Origin: SZUA-365 sp034002405
GTDB lineage: Bacteria > Bacteroidota > Ignavibacteria > SZUA-365
Assembly: GCA_034002405.1 (NCBI GenBank)
Contig: JAVFAS010000051.1
Location: 1-26,989 of the forward strand
Length of the DNA: 26,989 nt
Direction of reading: 5' to 3'
Part shown: positions 1-8,191 of the stretch, in pieces
Position numbering within the stretch: position 1 is the stretch's first letter
Layout: every line of letters starts with the position of its first letter
Translations under genes and position numbers: made by a program
Notes under the pieces: model-generated
Told to the model about the DNA's origin: nothing
Databases searched by the model: none
What the model saw: the letters and a program-made list of their open reading frames with translations, nothing else

Positions 1-504
1 CTCCGGACGGGCGGGGGACTCGCCATGCCATGGACCGGACAGCCGTCCGCATGGTGGCTGGACGCGCAGCCGGCGAGCGGCAGCCAGTCCGCGCACATCC
101 GCGTGCGTCCGACCAGCACGCAGCTCGGCGAAGGCGTGCACGAGGCGGAACTCCGCTTCGCCGCCACGCCGACCGGCCGCCGTGTCGCGGTGACATACGT
201 GATACGGAAAAGCACGGGCGTGAATCAGACCCCCGCATCGGAATCCTTCACACTCGAGGCGTGGCCGCAGCCGGTCCCGGGCGGAACGGACCTGCACGTG
301 CGCATCGGCGGGAGGCCGGGCGAACGCTGCCGCGTGACGCTGCACGACCTGCTCGGTCGTGCACGGATATCGCGCGAGGTGGAGGCCGGCCGCTCCGTCT
401 CGCTCGATCTCGCCTCGGCGAGCCTACCCGCCGGCGTGTACCTCTTGCGCGCGGTCGCGGGCGATGGCGCGCAGGTGTCGCGGATGGTGAGCGTGGTGTG
501 GTGA
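1..504 (+). CDS. C-terminal part of a secreted protein with a type IX secretion sorting domain (5' partial)
   Basis: The frame is open from the first base, so the gene starts outside the window and only about 167 residues are seen. The first ~75 residues look like the end of a beta-sandwich repeat of BACON/Ig type: a Trp-rich opening, then 'PTSTQLGEGVHEAELRF' and an 'RRVAVTYVI' strand. After a linker (NQTPASES), the last ~85 residues match the T9SS type A sorting domain. That pattern includes 'DLLGRAR' in the middle and 'LPAGVYLLRAV', followed by a short basic/hydrophobic tail ending VSVVW. In this family the domain directs export through the outer membrane by the Por/T9SS machinery, followed by cleavage and surface attachment. 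The function of the missing N-terminal part is unknown. The gene is separated from the next by about 190 bases and a tRNA, so it is not part of the polysaccharide operon. Confidence 0.8.
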   Translation, partial: LRTGGGLAMPWTGQPSAWWLDAQPASGSQSAHIRVRPTSTQLGEGVHEAELRFAATPTGRRVAVTYVIRKSTGVNQTPASESFTLEAWPQPVPGGTDLHVRIGGRPGERCRVTLHDLLGRARISREVEAGRSVSLDLASASLPAGVYLLRAVAGDGAQVSRMVSVVW

Positions 505-579
505 GCAGCCGGTTGCGTCAATAACATACGCGGTGTATCTTGCCTTGATACTCGTATGCAGTGGGCCCGATGCATGCCG

Positions 580-623
580 ATTGATACGAAATTGCTACGA
601 AAGCACGTCGCGATTGCTACCAA
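580..623. repeat. Helically phased 11-bp direct repeats (candidate operator)
   Basis: Three near-identical 11-mers sit in exact 11-bp register: ATTGATACGAA (580-590), ATTGCTACGAA (591-601) and ATTGCTACCAA (613-623). The 602-612 slot holds an unrelated sequence. An additional TTGATAC occurs at 545-551. The block lies about 75 bases upstream of the tRNA-Leu gene and in front of the polysaccharide operon. Repeats spaced by one and two helical turns are typical of cooperative activator or repressor sites, but no regulator can be assigned. Confidence 0.4.
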
Positions 624-695
624 AGGCGCTCGGGATTCCGAAGCACGGACAGAGACAACCCTCGAAAACAGACCAGAAACAGCGTTATCCCCCCT

Positions 696-782
696 GCCGG
701 GGTGGCGGAATTGGTAGACGCGAAGGACTTAAAATCCTTTGGGTTCGAAAGACCCGTGCGGGTTCGAGTCCCGCCCTCGGTA
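696..782 (+). tRNA. tRNA-Leu (anticodon UAA)
   Basis: A full class II tRNA cloverleaf can be drawn. The acceptor stem is GCCGGGG (696-702) with CCTCGGT (775-781), all paired including two G-U. The D-arm contains GGTAGACG. The anticodon stem AAGGA/TCCTT (723-727 and 735-739) encloses the loop CTTAAAA, with anticodon TAA at 730-732. The long variable arm has stem GGGT/ACCC (741-744 and 752-755), and the T-arm is GCGGG-TTCGAGT-CCCGC (758-774). The discriminator base is A782. The CCA end is not encoded (CAG follows), so it must be added after transcription. The next coding region may start only 8 bases downstream. Confidence 0.97.
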
Positions 783-790
783 CAGGTTGC

Positions 791-2512
791 ATGACTTCAA
801 TCACCACACCATCGACAGCGATGCCCTCAACCGGTGTACGGTTTTCCACTTCGTTTCGCGCGTCCGTCCGCGGGGATCGCCTCCCGTGCGGGGCGCGGAC
901 AGTGCAACGCACGCTCGTCGCCTCGCTGTTCGTCGCGGCACTTGCCGCGATGTTCGCGGTGCCGCTCGTGGCGCAGGATCCCGGTGTGATCCGGGACAGT
1001 GACCGGAAGGAAGAAAAGGAGAATCGGTCCACCGAAATGACGGCGTTGCCCGTGGTCGAGGTTCCGGTCAATGATACGAATTATGTCGTGGGCCCGGGCG
1101 ATCGTCTGGCGATCAGCATTTTCGGCACGCAATTTTATTCCTACACGGTGCCCGTCGCGAGCGACGGTTCGGTGGTGATTCCCTCACTTGGCACGATCTC
1201 GGTCCGACACGCAACCCTGCATGATGTGCGCGAGAAAATTCGCGCTCTGCTGCGTGGCGAGGTTCGTACCGCCGAAATCATCGTCAGTCTCGCCCAGGCG
1301 CGACAGGTAAAGGTCACCGTCGCCGGCGCTGTTCGCCGTCCGGGCATCGTCACCTTGCCCGCGACCGCGCGGGTCTCTGAGGCACTCGCCGCGGCGGGAG
1401 GCGCGGTGAAGGATACCACGGCCCTGCGCAACATCCGCGTGCGCCGCAGCGACGGACGCGAGATCACCGCGGACCTGCTCCGCTATTACCGCATCGGGGA
1501 TCTGGACGCGAATCCCTTTGTCAGCGGCGGCGACCGGATGTACTTTCCACCGCGCAATCAGGTGGTGGGAATCTATGGCGCCGTGGGCATCGAGGGACGC
1601 ATCGATTTCCTTCCAGGCGAGTCCTTGTTCGACTGCATCGAGGTGAGCCAGGGCCTCAAAGCGGGGGCCTTTCTCGACAGTGTGGAAATCGTGCGCTTCC
1701 GCGAAGACAACGTGACCACCGAACGTTTCTTCCTCGACCTTCACAGCTATCCGGTGGATCGGGCCAACAACATCACCATGCATGCGGGGGATCTCATCCT
1801 CATCCGATCCATCCCGCGTTTCCAGGAACATCGTCTCGTGCTCGTTACCGGCGAGGTGCGCTATGAGGGCAGCTATGCCATCGAGGAAGGGACCACGCGG
1901 CTCGGTGACCTGATCCGGCGCGCGGGCGGCTTCACCGAGAACGCCTCGCTCGAGGAAGCGGTGGTGATCCGAAAACCGCCGGACACGGAGAAGGATATCG
2001 AATTCGAACGCCTGCAGAAAATCCCCGCCGCGGACATGCGCGAGGATGAGTACGAATACTTCAAGGCGCGCTCGCGTGAAAAAGTGGGAATGATGGTGGT
2101 CGACTTCAAACGTCTGTTTCTGCACGGAGACATGCGCCATGATATCCTGATGCGTGCCGGCGACCAGGTCGAGATCCCCAAACTGAAGAATTATATCCGT
2201 ATCATCGGCCGGGTGAATAATCCGGGCAATGTCATCTTTAATCGAGATTGGGACTACCTGCAGTATATCCAGGCCACGGGGGGATTCGGCTGGCGTGCCG
2301 ATGATGGCGATGTGCGGGTGGTCAAGGCCCGTACGGGCGAACTGGTCGACGCCTCCGATCCCGACGATTACGAACTCGAACCCGGCGATACCATCTGGGT
2401 GCCCGAGGTGCCCGAGGTGAAATTCTGGGAGACCGCGCTCACCGCGCTGGGCGTGATCTCCCAGGTCGCCGGTATTCTCGGCATCATCATCGCCATCACG
2501 CGGCTGAACTGA
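791..2512 (+). CDS. Polysaccharide export outer-membrane protein with SLBB domains (Wza-like)
   Basis: This is probably the outer-membrane or periplasmic channel component for surface polysaccharide export. With the ATG at 791 it has 573 residues. A Poly_export domain begins near residue 95 (YVVGPGDRLAISIFG). Further SLBB-type beta-grasp units start near residues 173 (VTVAGAVRRPG), 257 (VGIYGAVGIEG), 348 (LVTGEVRYEGSY) and 467 (IIGRVNNPGNV). A hydrophobic helix closes the protein (about 545-570). The start is uncertain. The ATG at 791 lies 8 bases after the tRNA and leaves a 37-residue leader before a hydrophobic stretch. A GTG at 902 would give an ideal signal peptide (QRTLVASLFVAALAAMFA, ending VAQD), so the mature protein is the same either way. 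It is the first gene of the operon, 24 bases before the Wzz-like gene, its expected partner. Confidence 0.88.
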   Translation: MTSITTPSTAMPSTGVRFSTSFRASVRGDRLPCGARTVQRTLVASLFVAALAAMFAVPLVAQDPGVIRDSDRKEEKENRSTEMTALPVVEVPVNDTNYVVGPGDRLAISIFGTQFYSYTVPVASDGSVVIPSLGTISVRHATLHDVREKIRALLRGEVRTAEIIVSLAQARQVKVTVAGAVRRPGIVTLPATARVSEALAAAGGAVKDTTALRNIRVRRSDGREITADLLRYYRIGDLDANPFVSGGDRMYFPPRNQVVGIYGAVGIEGRIDFLPGESLFDCIEVSQGLKAGAFLDSVEIVRFREDNVTTERFFLDLHSYPVDRANNITMHAGDLILIRSIPRFQEHRLVLVTGEVRYEGSYAIEEGTTRLGDLIRRAGGFTENASLEEAVVIRKPPDTEKDIEFERLQKIPAADMREDEYEYFKARSREKVGMMVVDFKRLFLHGDMRHDILMRAGDQVEIPKLKNYIRIIGRVNNPGNVIFNRDWDYLQYIQATGGFGWRADDGDVRVVKARTGELVDASDPDDYELEPGDTIWVPEVPEVKFWETALTALGVISQVAGILGIIIAITRLN

Positions 2513-2536
2513 TCCGCGGTAGCAGAGTAGACCCCC

Positions 2537-4047
2537 ATGGCAGAACAGGATTCCCCGGCAGCACACGGTTCCCCGGCAGCACACGGTTCCCCGGCAGCAC
2601 ACGGTTCCCCGGCAGCACACGGTTCCCCGGCAGCACACGGTTCCCCGGCAGCACACGGTTCCCCGGCAGCACACGGTTCCCCGNNNNNNNNNNGGCAGCA
2701 CACGGTTCCCCGGCAGCACACGGTTCCCCGGCAGCACACGGTTCCCCGGCAGCACACGGTTCCCCGGCAGCACACGGTTCCCCGGCAGCACACGGTTCCC
2801 CGGCAGCACACGGTTCCCCGGCAGCACACGGTTCCCCGTTCCGTGATAGCGACATCGAACTGTATCGCTTCCTGTTCCGCGGTATCTGGGAGCGGCGGAA
2901 ATTCGTTGCCGCGATCGTCGCGTCGGTGACGGCGATCATGCTCGTGTACGTGTTGATCATGCCGCAGACGTTCACCTCGACGGTGACCCTGCTGCCCCCG
3001 CAGCAGGAGAACCATTCGATGGGCCTCGGTTCACTGTTGCAGGGAGCGTCGGCGCTGCCGATGTTCGACATCGGGTCGACGCTCGGCTTCGGCGGACGGC
3101 AATCCGACATTTTCGCGGAAATCCTCAAAAGTCATTCCGTCGCCGAGAGTCTCATCGTCTCGCATGACCTCGCACGCTGGTTTGGCGTCAGCGCGGACCT
3201 GTCCTACCGCCACGCCATCAAGCCGCTCAACGAGGCCACCGAGATCGAGGTCAACAAAAACGGGGTGATCCGCGTCTCGGTCACGCTGGGCACCGGGTTT
3301 TTCCCGGGTGCCGAGGATATCGATTCGGTGAAGAATTTCACGGCGGCCGTCACCAACGATTACGTGCGCTGGCTCGATCACATTAATCGGGAAAAACTTA
3401 TCTCAAGTGCGCGGAATTCCCGCATCTTCGTCGAACAGGAAATTGCCCGCACCGAGGCGGAACTCGATTCGGCCTACCGGCGGCTGGTGGAATTTCAACG
3501 CTCGAACAAATCCGTCTATCTCGAGAAACAGATGGAGGCAGCGCTGACCGGTGCCGCCGCGCTCAAGGAGAAACTGCTCGCCGCGCGGGTGGAACTGGGA
3601 CTGGCGCGGAAGGATTTCTCCGAACGCAGCCGCGTGATCGAGCAGCTCGAGGGGGAGATTGACGCGCTGTCACGGCAGTATGCCGCGCTGAGTACCGGAC
3701 AGGGTGCCTCGGACGATGACTTCGCGGTGCCCTTCCAGCGCGTTCCGGAAGTGGCGCGCGCGATGGCAGGACACCTGCGCGATGTCAAGACGCTTGAGCA
3801 GGTCATCCTCTATCTCAGCCAGCAATATTACCAGGACCGCGTGCAGGAAGCGCGCGACACGCCGACCGTGCAGGTGCTCGACGCGGCCGTGCCCGCCATC
3901 CAACGCACGTCACCACGACGCGCGGCGTGGATGCTCATGACCGTGCTCTTCAGTACGATCGCCGCCGCGCTGTTCGTGATGGTCTCGACATACGTGCGGT
4001 CTCGCGGCCGGACTCCCATCACCGTATCGACACCGACGTCTCCCTGA
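2537..4047 (+). CDS. Wzz/GNVR-type chain-length determinant with N-terminal hexapeptide repeats (interrupted by an assembly gap)
   Basis: This is an inner-membrane polysaccharide co-polymerase that sets chain length and links polymerisation to export. From ATG 2537 the protein begins MAEQD and then repeats Ser-Pro-Ala-Ala-His-Gly up to a run of ten N (2684-2693). Beyond the gap the same hexapeptide continues one frame over and runs into a Wzz domain: a membrane helix (FVAAIVASVTAIMLVYVLIM), a periplasmic domain with 'FTSTVTLLPPQQ', and a long coiled coil (about 3380-3700). A second helix (AAWMLMTVLFSTIAAALFVM) lies near the C-terminus. The frame change is an artefact of the arbitrary gap size, because the repeat phase demands a gap that restores the frame. 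No C-terminal tyrosine kinase domain is present. A downstream start at ATG 2926 would remove most of the first membrane helix and is unlikely. Confidence 0.85.
2549..2838 (+). repeat. 18-bp perfect tandem repeat (minisatellite) within the wzz-like gene
   Basis: The unit GGTTCCCCGGCAGCACAC encodes Gly-Ser-Pro-Ala-Ala-His. The first copy (2549-2566) differs by one base (GA for GG, giving Asp). Six full identical copies follow (2567-2674), then a half copy to the gap. After the gap come a partial copy (2694-2703), seven identical copies (2704-2829) and a final half copy (2830-2838). At least 15 units are visible. Base-level identity indicates recent expansion by slippage or unequal exchange. The unit length is a multiple of three, so copy number changes protein length without breaking the frame. 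Confidence 0.95.
2684..2693. other. Assembly gap (10 N) inside the tandem repeat
   Basis: Ten N separate two repeat blocks of about 135 and 145 bases. The left flank ends at base 9 of the 18-bp unit and the right flank begins again at base 9. The true missing length must therefore be 17 plus a multiple of 18, or the flanks overlap by one base. Both options put the two halves of the coding region back in one frame. The N count is a placeholder. Confidence 0.95.
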
Positions 4048-4065
4048 CGCTCACGCAGGCACTGC

Positions 4066-5508
4066 ATGACCGCTCCCGCCCTGCAGCGATTCGCCCTCAA
4101 TTTCTGGACACTCACCAGCTCGAAAGTCCTCTACCGCCTGGTGAGCATCGGCGTGGCGATGTATCTCGCGCGCGCGCTGGGCGCGGGTGTGCTCGGTGCG
4201 TACGCCGCGGTGATGAATGTGCTCACGCTCTATCTCGCCTTCGCCGATCTCGGCGTGACGAATCTCGTGATCCGCGATGTCAGCCGCGATCGCACACGCG
4301 CATCGTCCACCCTCGACCATTTCTTCTCGCTGCAATTGCTCGTGGGCCTTTTCCTCATCGTCCTGATCCTCGCCACGGGCGTGCTTTCCGGTTACGAACG
4401 GCTCTGGCTCGTGGCACTCGCGGTGGGGAGCGCGGGACCGCTGTTCAGCGGCCTGTCGAATGCCTATGAAGCGCTGATGAACGCGCACGAACTGTTCTAT
4501 CCCTTCGCGATGATCGAATGCGCCTGCATGCTGGCGTTCCTCGCGGGCAATCTTGGCGTCGTGCTCGCGGGCGGTGGATTGGTCGCGCTGGTCGCGGTGA
4601 CCGCGCTGGTCTCGCTGCTGCGCCTCGGACTCGGCGCGCTCTGGGCGCGGCGCTTCGGCCTGCGCGTACGGCGCGGTTTCGATGCCACCGCGCTGCGCAC
4701 CATGCTCGTGGCGGGACTCCCCTTCCTTCTGATCAACGGCACGCATTTCGCCATCCAGCGGATGGACGTGCTCGCGCTGTCCTGGACGCTCGAAGACGCG
4801 CGCATCGGAATGTACGCCGCGGCATCGCGCCTGGTCTTCGCTTCCCTGTTTCTGCTCTCCGCGGTCGGCGCGCTGTTGTACCCGGTATTCAGCCGCCTGC
4901 TCGCGCGCGAGCCCGTGCACGCCCGCAACCTGTATGCACGCGGCACGCTGTATCTCGCCGTGCTCTCCGGCTTGATGGCGCAACTCGCCGTCACCCTCGC
5001 GCCCACGATCGTCGTGCTGCTCTACGGGGTGGAGTTCGTGGAGTCGGCCCGCGTGCTGCGCGTCCTCGCGCTGTTCATTCCGCTGTTCGGCATCGGACTG
5101 CTCGCCAGTAATGTGCTCATGGTGAGCCACGGGATCTGGAAAGCGGCAGGCAGCAGCGCGCTGGCGCTTGCCATCGGCGCGGCACTGATGCTGCCATTGA
5201 TTCGCGCGTGGGATATCCACGGCGCCGCTGTCGCGGTGCTGCTCGCCGAAGGAATCGCCGCCGTGCTGTATCTCCTGTTCGCGCGCCGCGCGCTCGGACT
5301 CGCGCCGCCCTGGGGGCGGCTGCTCCTCGCCGTGATGGCGATGGCCGTGCCACCGCTGGCGTTGCATGTCATGGGCCTCGCTGACGGACTCCTGTTCGCC
5401 GTGCTCTCCTTCGTGCTCGCGATCGCGACGTTGTTCCTCACCCGCGCGCTTCGCATGGAGGACGTGCGGGAGGTGACCGCGCTGCTGCGGGGAAGGAGCG
5501 GCGAATGA
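4066..5508 (+). CDS. Oligosaccharide flippase (Wzx/PST family membrane protein)
   Basis: This is a 480-residue, highly hydrophobic protein with about 12-14 predicted membrane helices spread over its whole length. The N-terminus (FALNFWTLTSSKVLYRL, then VAMYLARALGAGVLGAYAA) and 'FADLGVTNLVIRDVSRD' match the opening of polysaccharide-synthase/MATE-like flippases. 'LPFLLINGTHFAIQRMDVLAL' and 'GMYAAASRLVFA' match their middle. The family moves undecaprenyl-linked repeat units across the inner membrane. The gene starts 18 bases after the Wzz-like gene and its stop overlaps the next start (ATGA at 5505-5508). Its position between the chain-length regulator and the polymerase-like gene supports this role. 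The sugar specificity cannot be read from sequence. Confidence 0.88.
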   Translation: MTAPALQRFALNFWTLTSSKVLYRLVSIGVAMYLARALGAGVLGAYAAVMNVLTLYLAFADLGVTNLVIRDVSRDRTRASSTLDHFFSLQLLVGLFLIVLILATGVLSGYERLWLVALAVGSAGPLFSGLSNAYEALMNAHELFYPFAMIECACMLAFLAGNLGVVLAGGGLVALVAVTALVSLLRLGLGALWARRFGLRVRRGFDATALRTMLVAGLPFLLINGTHFAIQRMDVLALSWTLEDARIGMYAAASRLVFASLFLLSAVGALLYPVFSRLLAREPVHARNLYARGTLYLAVLSGLMAQLAVTLAPTIVVLLYGVEFVESARVLRVLALFIPLFGIGLLASNVLMVSHGIWKAAGSSALALAIGAALMLPLIRAWDIHGAAVAVLLAEGIAAVLYLLFARRALGLAPPWGRLLLAVMAMAVPPLALHVMGLADGLLFAVLSFVLAIATLFLTRALRMEDVREVTALLRGRSGE

Positions 5509-7184
5509 AACGCGGATACGAGGGTGCGAACGACGTCCTGTCGATGGATGAGAGCCCGAACCTGTGGCGGTACGCGCAGGGCGCGGTGCTGGTGCTGGGC
5601 ATGGTGCTGCTCCTTGTCGTGATGGGGGAGGAGATGGTCGCACGGCCGATTCTCGCGGTGTCGATATTGATGATGGCCGCGGCGGCCGCGCTCATGCTGA
5701 TCGACTTCCGTCTGGCGCTGCTGCTGCTGGTGGCCTTTCTCTTCGGATATGAGGAGTTTAATCTCTCAAGTGAACAGGCCTTCGTGGAAGAAAACATCGC
5801 CGGGACGGTGATGTCCGTGCAGATTTTCGGCTTCGCGCTGATGGACGTCATTTCGCTGGTCTTTCTTGTTCCCGTCCTGCTGCGCGAGTGGCGGCATGCG
5901 GTCACCATCGGCCGCTGGCGCTGGCTGCGCGCCGACCTCCTGCTCCTGCCGGTCATCGCCGTCTGGGCGTATGGAATTGTGCCGGGACTGCTGAACATGC
6001 ACACGCGTGGCGACTTCACCTGGGATCTGCGCATGCTCGCGCATGTGCTCGTGTTCTATTTCATCTTCTCACGCAGTTTCATCGATCGGCGTGACTACCT
6101 CGCGGCACTGCTGGTGGGCGGGAGCGTGTTTCTTCTCAAACACGGTCTGTTTTTCTTCCGCTACCTGACCGGAGGCGGCTTGCAGACCGGGATGTACCAT
6201 CGCGTGCTGCTCGGCTCGGATCTCCCTCTCACCGCGCTGGCCCTCGCCCTGACGATCACGGCGCTGTTCGTGTATCGTGACGCATGGAGTCGGCCGGAGT
6301 CCGCGGCGCGGTCGGCCCTGAACACAGCGGTCGCGACACCGTCGCGCGCGCGGACGGGACACGGGGTGCTCCTGCTGCTGGCCGCGTATTTCACCGTGAT
6401 GCTGGTGGCGGGACTCGGCAAGCTCACCTATCTGCAAGCGTCCTATTCGCTCGCCCTCGTTTTCGTCTTGCATCGTCGTGAAATCCGTCTTCGTACCGTA
6501 CTGATGGTGATCGCCGCGGGTGTGGCGTCCTCGTTGCTGGTGTTCCTCACCGTGTTGCCTTCCGAGGGACGCGAGACCATCGTCTACGCCCTCACCAGTG
6601 CCTTCAACTGGGTGGATGCACTCAAGCTCTACGGCGATCTTTCCTTTGGCACACGACTGCTGGAGATCATCAATGTGTGGGCCGTGTTGCAACGGGAGGG
6701 AGCCGTGTTGTGGGGCCTCGGCTGGGGCGCGGCGTGGACCGAGATCGCCGCGCACCTGCCGTTCGACGGCGGCGCGTTCGCCGTCGAGGAGCAGTACACC
6801 GGCGTCCATGTCTCGACACATATCGATGCGCTCACCTTTCTCCTGAAGGTCGGGGTGATCGGGACGCTGATTATCTATGCGTCGTATCTTCGGTTCTTCA
6901 CCGCGGCGTTCGGGCTCTACCGCGGGCAGCGCGCGCCGTGGGAGCGGTGGACGCTGATGGCGCTCATGCTGATGCTGCTGATTTTCATCCCGAACTATCT
7001 GTATTTCATCCGTCTGAAATATCTGCTGGGCTTCGCGCTCGCCGGTGTCGCGATCTTTCTCTCGACACCGTCCGGGGACCCCGGGTCGTCCGATCACTCC
7101 CGGATGGCCGTGAAAACCGGATCTCTCGATCCGAAAATAGGAGGAGGGCAGCTCCCGCCCGACCGCGACAGGGTGCCGGCATGA
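5505..7184 (+). CDS. O-antigen polymerase/ligase family protein (Wzy/WaaL-like)
   Basis: This 559-residue multipass protein has about 11-13 hydrophobic helices. It has a large loop between helices after 'RETIVYALTSAFNWVDALKLYG' that contains 'GTRLLEIINVWAVLQREG', 'GLGWGA' and 'VHVSTHIDALTFLLKVGVIG'. A long extracytoplasmic loop with 'G.GWGA' and a conserved His is the layout of the Wzy_C/O-antigen ligase domain. The likely role is polymerisation of lipid-linked repeat units, or ligation of the glycan to its acceptor; the two cannot be told apart here. It follows the flippase with an ATGA overlap and overlaps the GT2 gene by the same motif at 7181-7184. The hydrophilic C-terminal tail (about 45 residues, rich in Ser, Pro, Arg and Asp) is probably cytoplasmic. 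Confidence 0.85.
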   Translation: MKRGYEGANDVLSMDESPNLWRYAQGAVLVLGMVLLLVVMGEEMVARPILAVSILMMAAAAALMLIDFRLALLLLVAFLFGYEEFNLSSEQAFVEENIAGTVMSVQIFGFALMDVISLVFLVPVLLREWRHAVTIGRWRWLRADLLLLPVIAVWAYGIVPGLLNMHTRGDFTWDLRMLAHVLVFYFIFSRSFIDRRDYLAALLVGGSVFLLKHGLFFFRYLTGGGLQTGMYHRVLLGSDLPLTALALALTITALFVYRDAWSRPESAARSALNTAVATPSRARTGHGVLLLLAAYFTVMLVAGLGKLTYLQASYSLALVFVLHRREIRLRTVLMVIAAGVASSLLVFLTVLPSEGRETIVYALTSAFNWVDALKLYGDLSFGTRLLEIINVWAVLQREGAVLWGLGWGAAWTEIAAHLPFDGGAFAVEEQYTGVHVSTHIDALTFLLKVGVIGTLIIYASYLRFFTAAFGLYRGQRAPWERWTLMALMLMLLIFIPNYLYFIRLKYLLGFALAGVAIFLSTPSGDPGSSDHSRMAVKTGSLDPKIGGGQLPPDRDRVPA

Positions 7185-8191
7185 CGGTGGCGAAACGAAC
7201 GGAGACGGATGGGACACGGGTGGGGGAGCGGACGCCGGCCGAACGGCCGAGCATACCCGTGTCGCTGATTCTGACGACGCGAAACGAAGTGGCGCAGGTG
7301 GATACCTTTCTCGAGGGTGTGCGCGCGCAGACCGTGCGTCCGGCCGAGATCGTCGTCTGTGACGGTGGTTCGAGCGACGGCACGCCCGCGCGCATGCGGG
7401 AGCGCGGGGCGGATCTGCCTCTGCGTGTGATGGAGATCCCCGGCGCCAATATTGCCCGGGGGAGGAACGAGGCCATTCGCGCCGCGGCGCAAGAGGTACT
7501 GGCGATCACCGATGCCGGCTGCGCGCTCGCGCCGGACTGGCTCGAACGCATCACCGCGCCGCTGCTGGACTCGCCCGCGGTCGATGCGGTCGGCGGGGGA
7601 TATGTGCTGACCGGGGAGAATCGTGTGCAGCGATGGACGCGCGCCGCATCGCTTCCGGTGGAGATGCAGGACCCCGAGATGTTCCTGCCGTCCTCGCGCT
7701 CGTTCGCGGTGCGTCGTGCGTCGATCGAGCGCGCGGGACTCTATCCCGAACAGCTGAGTTTCGCGGGGGAGGATACGGCGCTGGTGCTGCGCATGAAAGC
7801 GCAGGGCGCGCGTTTTGTCACCCGCTGGGATGCGCGCGTGTACTGGGACGTGCGTCCCACCCTCGCGGGATTTCTCCGTCAGCATTATCTCTACGGCCGC
7901 GGCGATGGCGAGGCACGCAGCAATGCGTCGCGCTATCGACGCACCGCGATCAAGTGGGGCGCGCTCGCCGTGCTGCCGTTCCTCGGTCTGCTCTCCCCCT
8001 GGCTCCTGTGTGCAGTTCCACTGGCGCTGTGGGCGAACGCGCGACGGCTGTGTCCGCTCTACGGTTGGCGCGCGCGTCCGTTTCCCGAGCGACTGGGCGG
8101 ATACCTGTTCGTTGCGCTCAAGGAATGGAGCTTGTTCGTCGGCTATGTCGCCGGCCGGTGGCGCGGAATCCCGTCGCGGGGGCACGCATGA
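7181..8191 (+). CDS. Family 2 glycosyltransferase with C-terminal membrane segment
   Basis: This 336-residue protein starts at the ATGA overlap with the polymerase gene. A GT-A fold begins near residue 27 (VSLILTTRNEVAQVD), with the nucleotide-binding 'VVCDGGSSDGT' near residue 60. The metal-site region reads 'ITDAGCALAPDW', and an acceptor-side 'FAGEDTALVLRMKAQGARF' follows. Near residue 265 a hydrophobic segment (LAVLPFLGLLSPWLLCAVPLAL) suggests anchoring at the inner membrane. The layout resembles GT2 enzymes that add single sugars to lipid-linked intermediates in EPS and O-antigen pathways. The donor and acceptor are unknown. The stop overlaps the next start (ATGA at 8188-8191). Confidence 0.88.
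   Translation: MTVAKRTETDGTRVGERTPAERPSIPVSLILTTRNEVAQVDTFLEGVRAQTVRPAEIVVCDGGSSDGTPARMRERGADLPLRVMEIPGANIARGRNEAIRAAAQEVLAITDAGCALAPDWLERITAPLLDSPAVDAVGGGYVLTGENRVQRWTRAASLPVEMQDPEMFLPSSRSFAVRRASIERAGLYPEQLSFAGEDTALVLRMKAQGARFVTRWDARVYWDVRPTLAGFLRQHYLYGRGDGEARSNASRYRRTAIKWGALAVLPFLGLLSPWLLCAVPLALWANARRLCPLYGWRARPFPERLGGYLFVALKEWSLFVGYVAGRWRGIPSRGHA

Noticed and set aside
758..782. Integration site with duplicated tRNA 3' end
   Set aside because: I found no second copy of the tRNA-Leu 3' end and no integrase or other mobility gene in the window, so an island boundary cannot be supported from this sequence alone.
533..790. Upstream extension of the export gene through the tRNA
   Set aside because: The frame is open, but it would read through the phased repeats and the whole tRNA-Leu. 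The conserved domains and signal peptide begin much later.
1184..2827. Long antisense open frame running through the export gene and the 18-bp repeat (Arg-Gly-Thr-Val-Cys-Cys repeats)
   Set aside because: It exists only because the repeat has no stop in any frame and the GC-rich export gene has few antisense stops. The sense frame has clear SLBB domains and the antisense product resembles nothing.
2549..2838. CRISPR array
   Set aside because: The 18-bp units are directly adjacent with no spacers and encode a continuous hexapeptide in a membrane-protein gene, so this is a minisatellite.
2926..4047. Wzz-like gene starting at ATG 2926
   Set aside because: It would begin inside the first membrane helix. 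The in-phase sequence upstream encodes the cytoplasmic leader, and the apparent break is due to the mis-sized N gap.
4051..5643. 530-codon antisense frame opposite the flippase gene
   Set aside because: The product is His/Arg/Glu/Gln-rich low-complexity sequence, typical of the complement of a Leu/Ala-rich membrane protein gene in GC-rich DNA.
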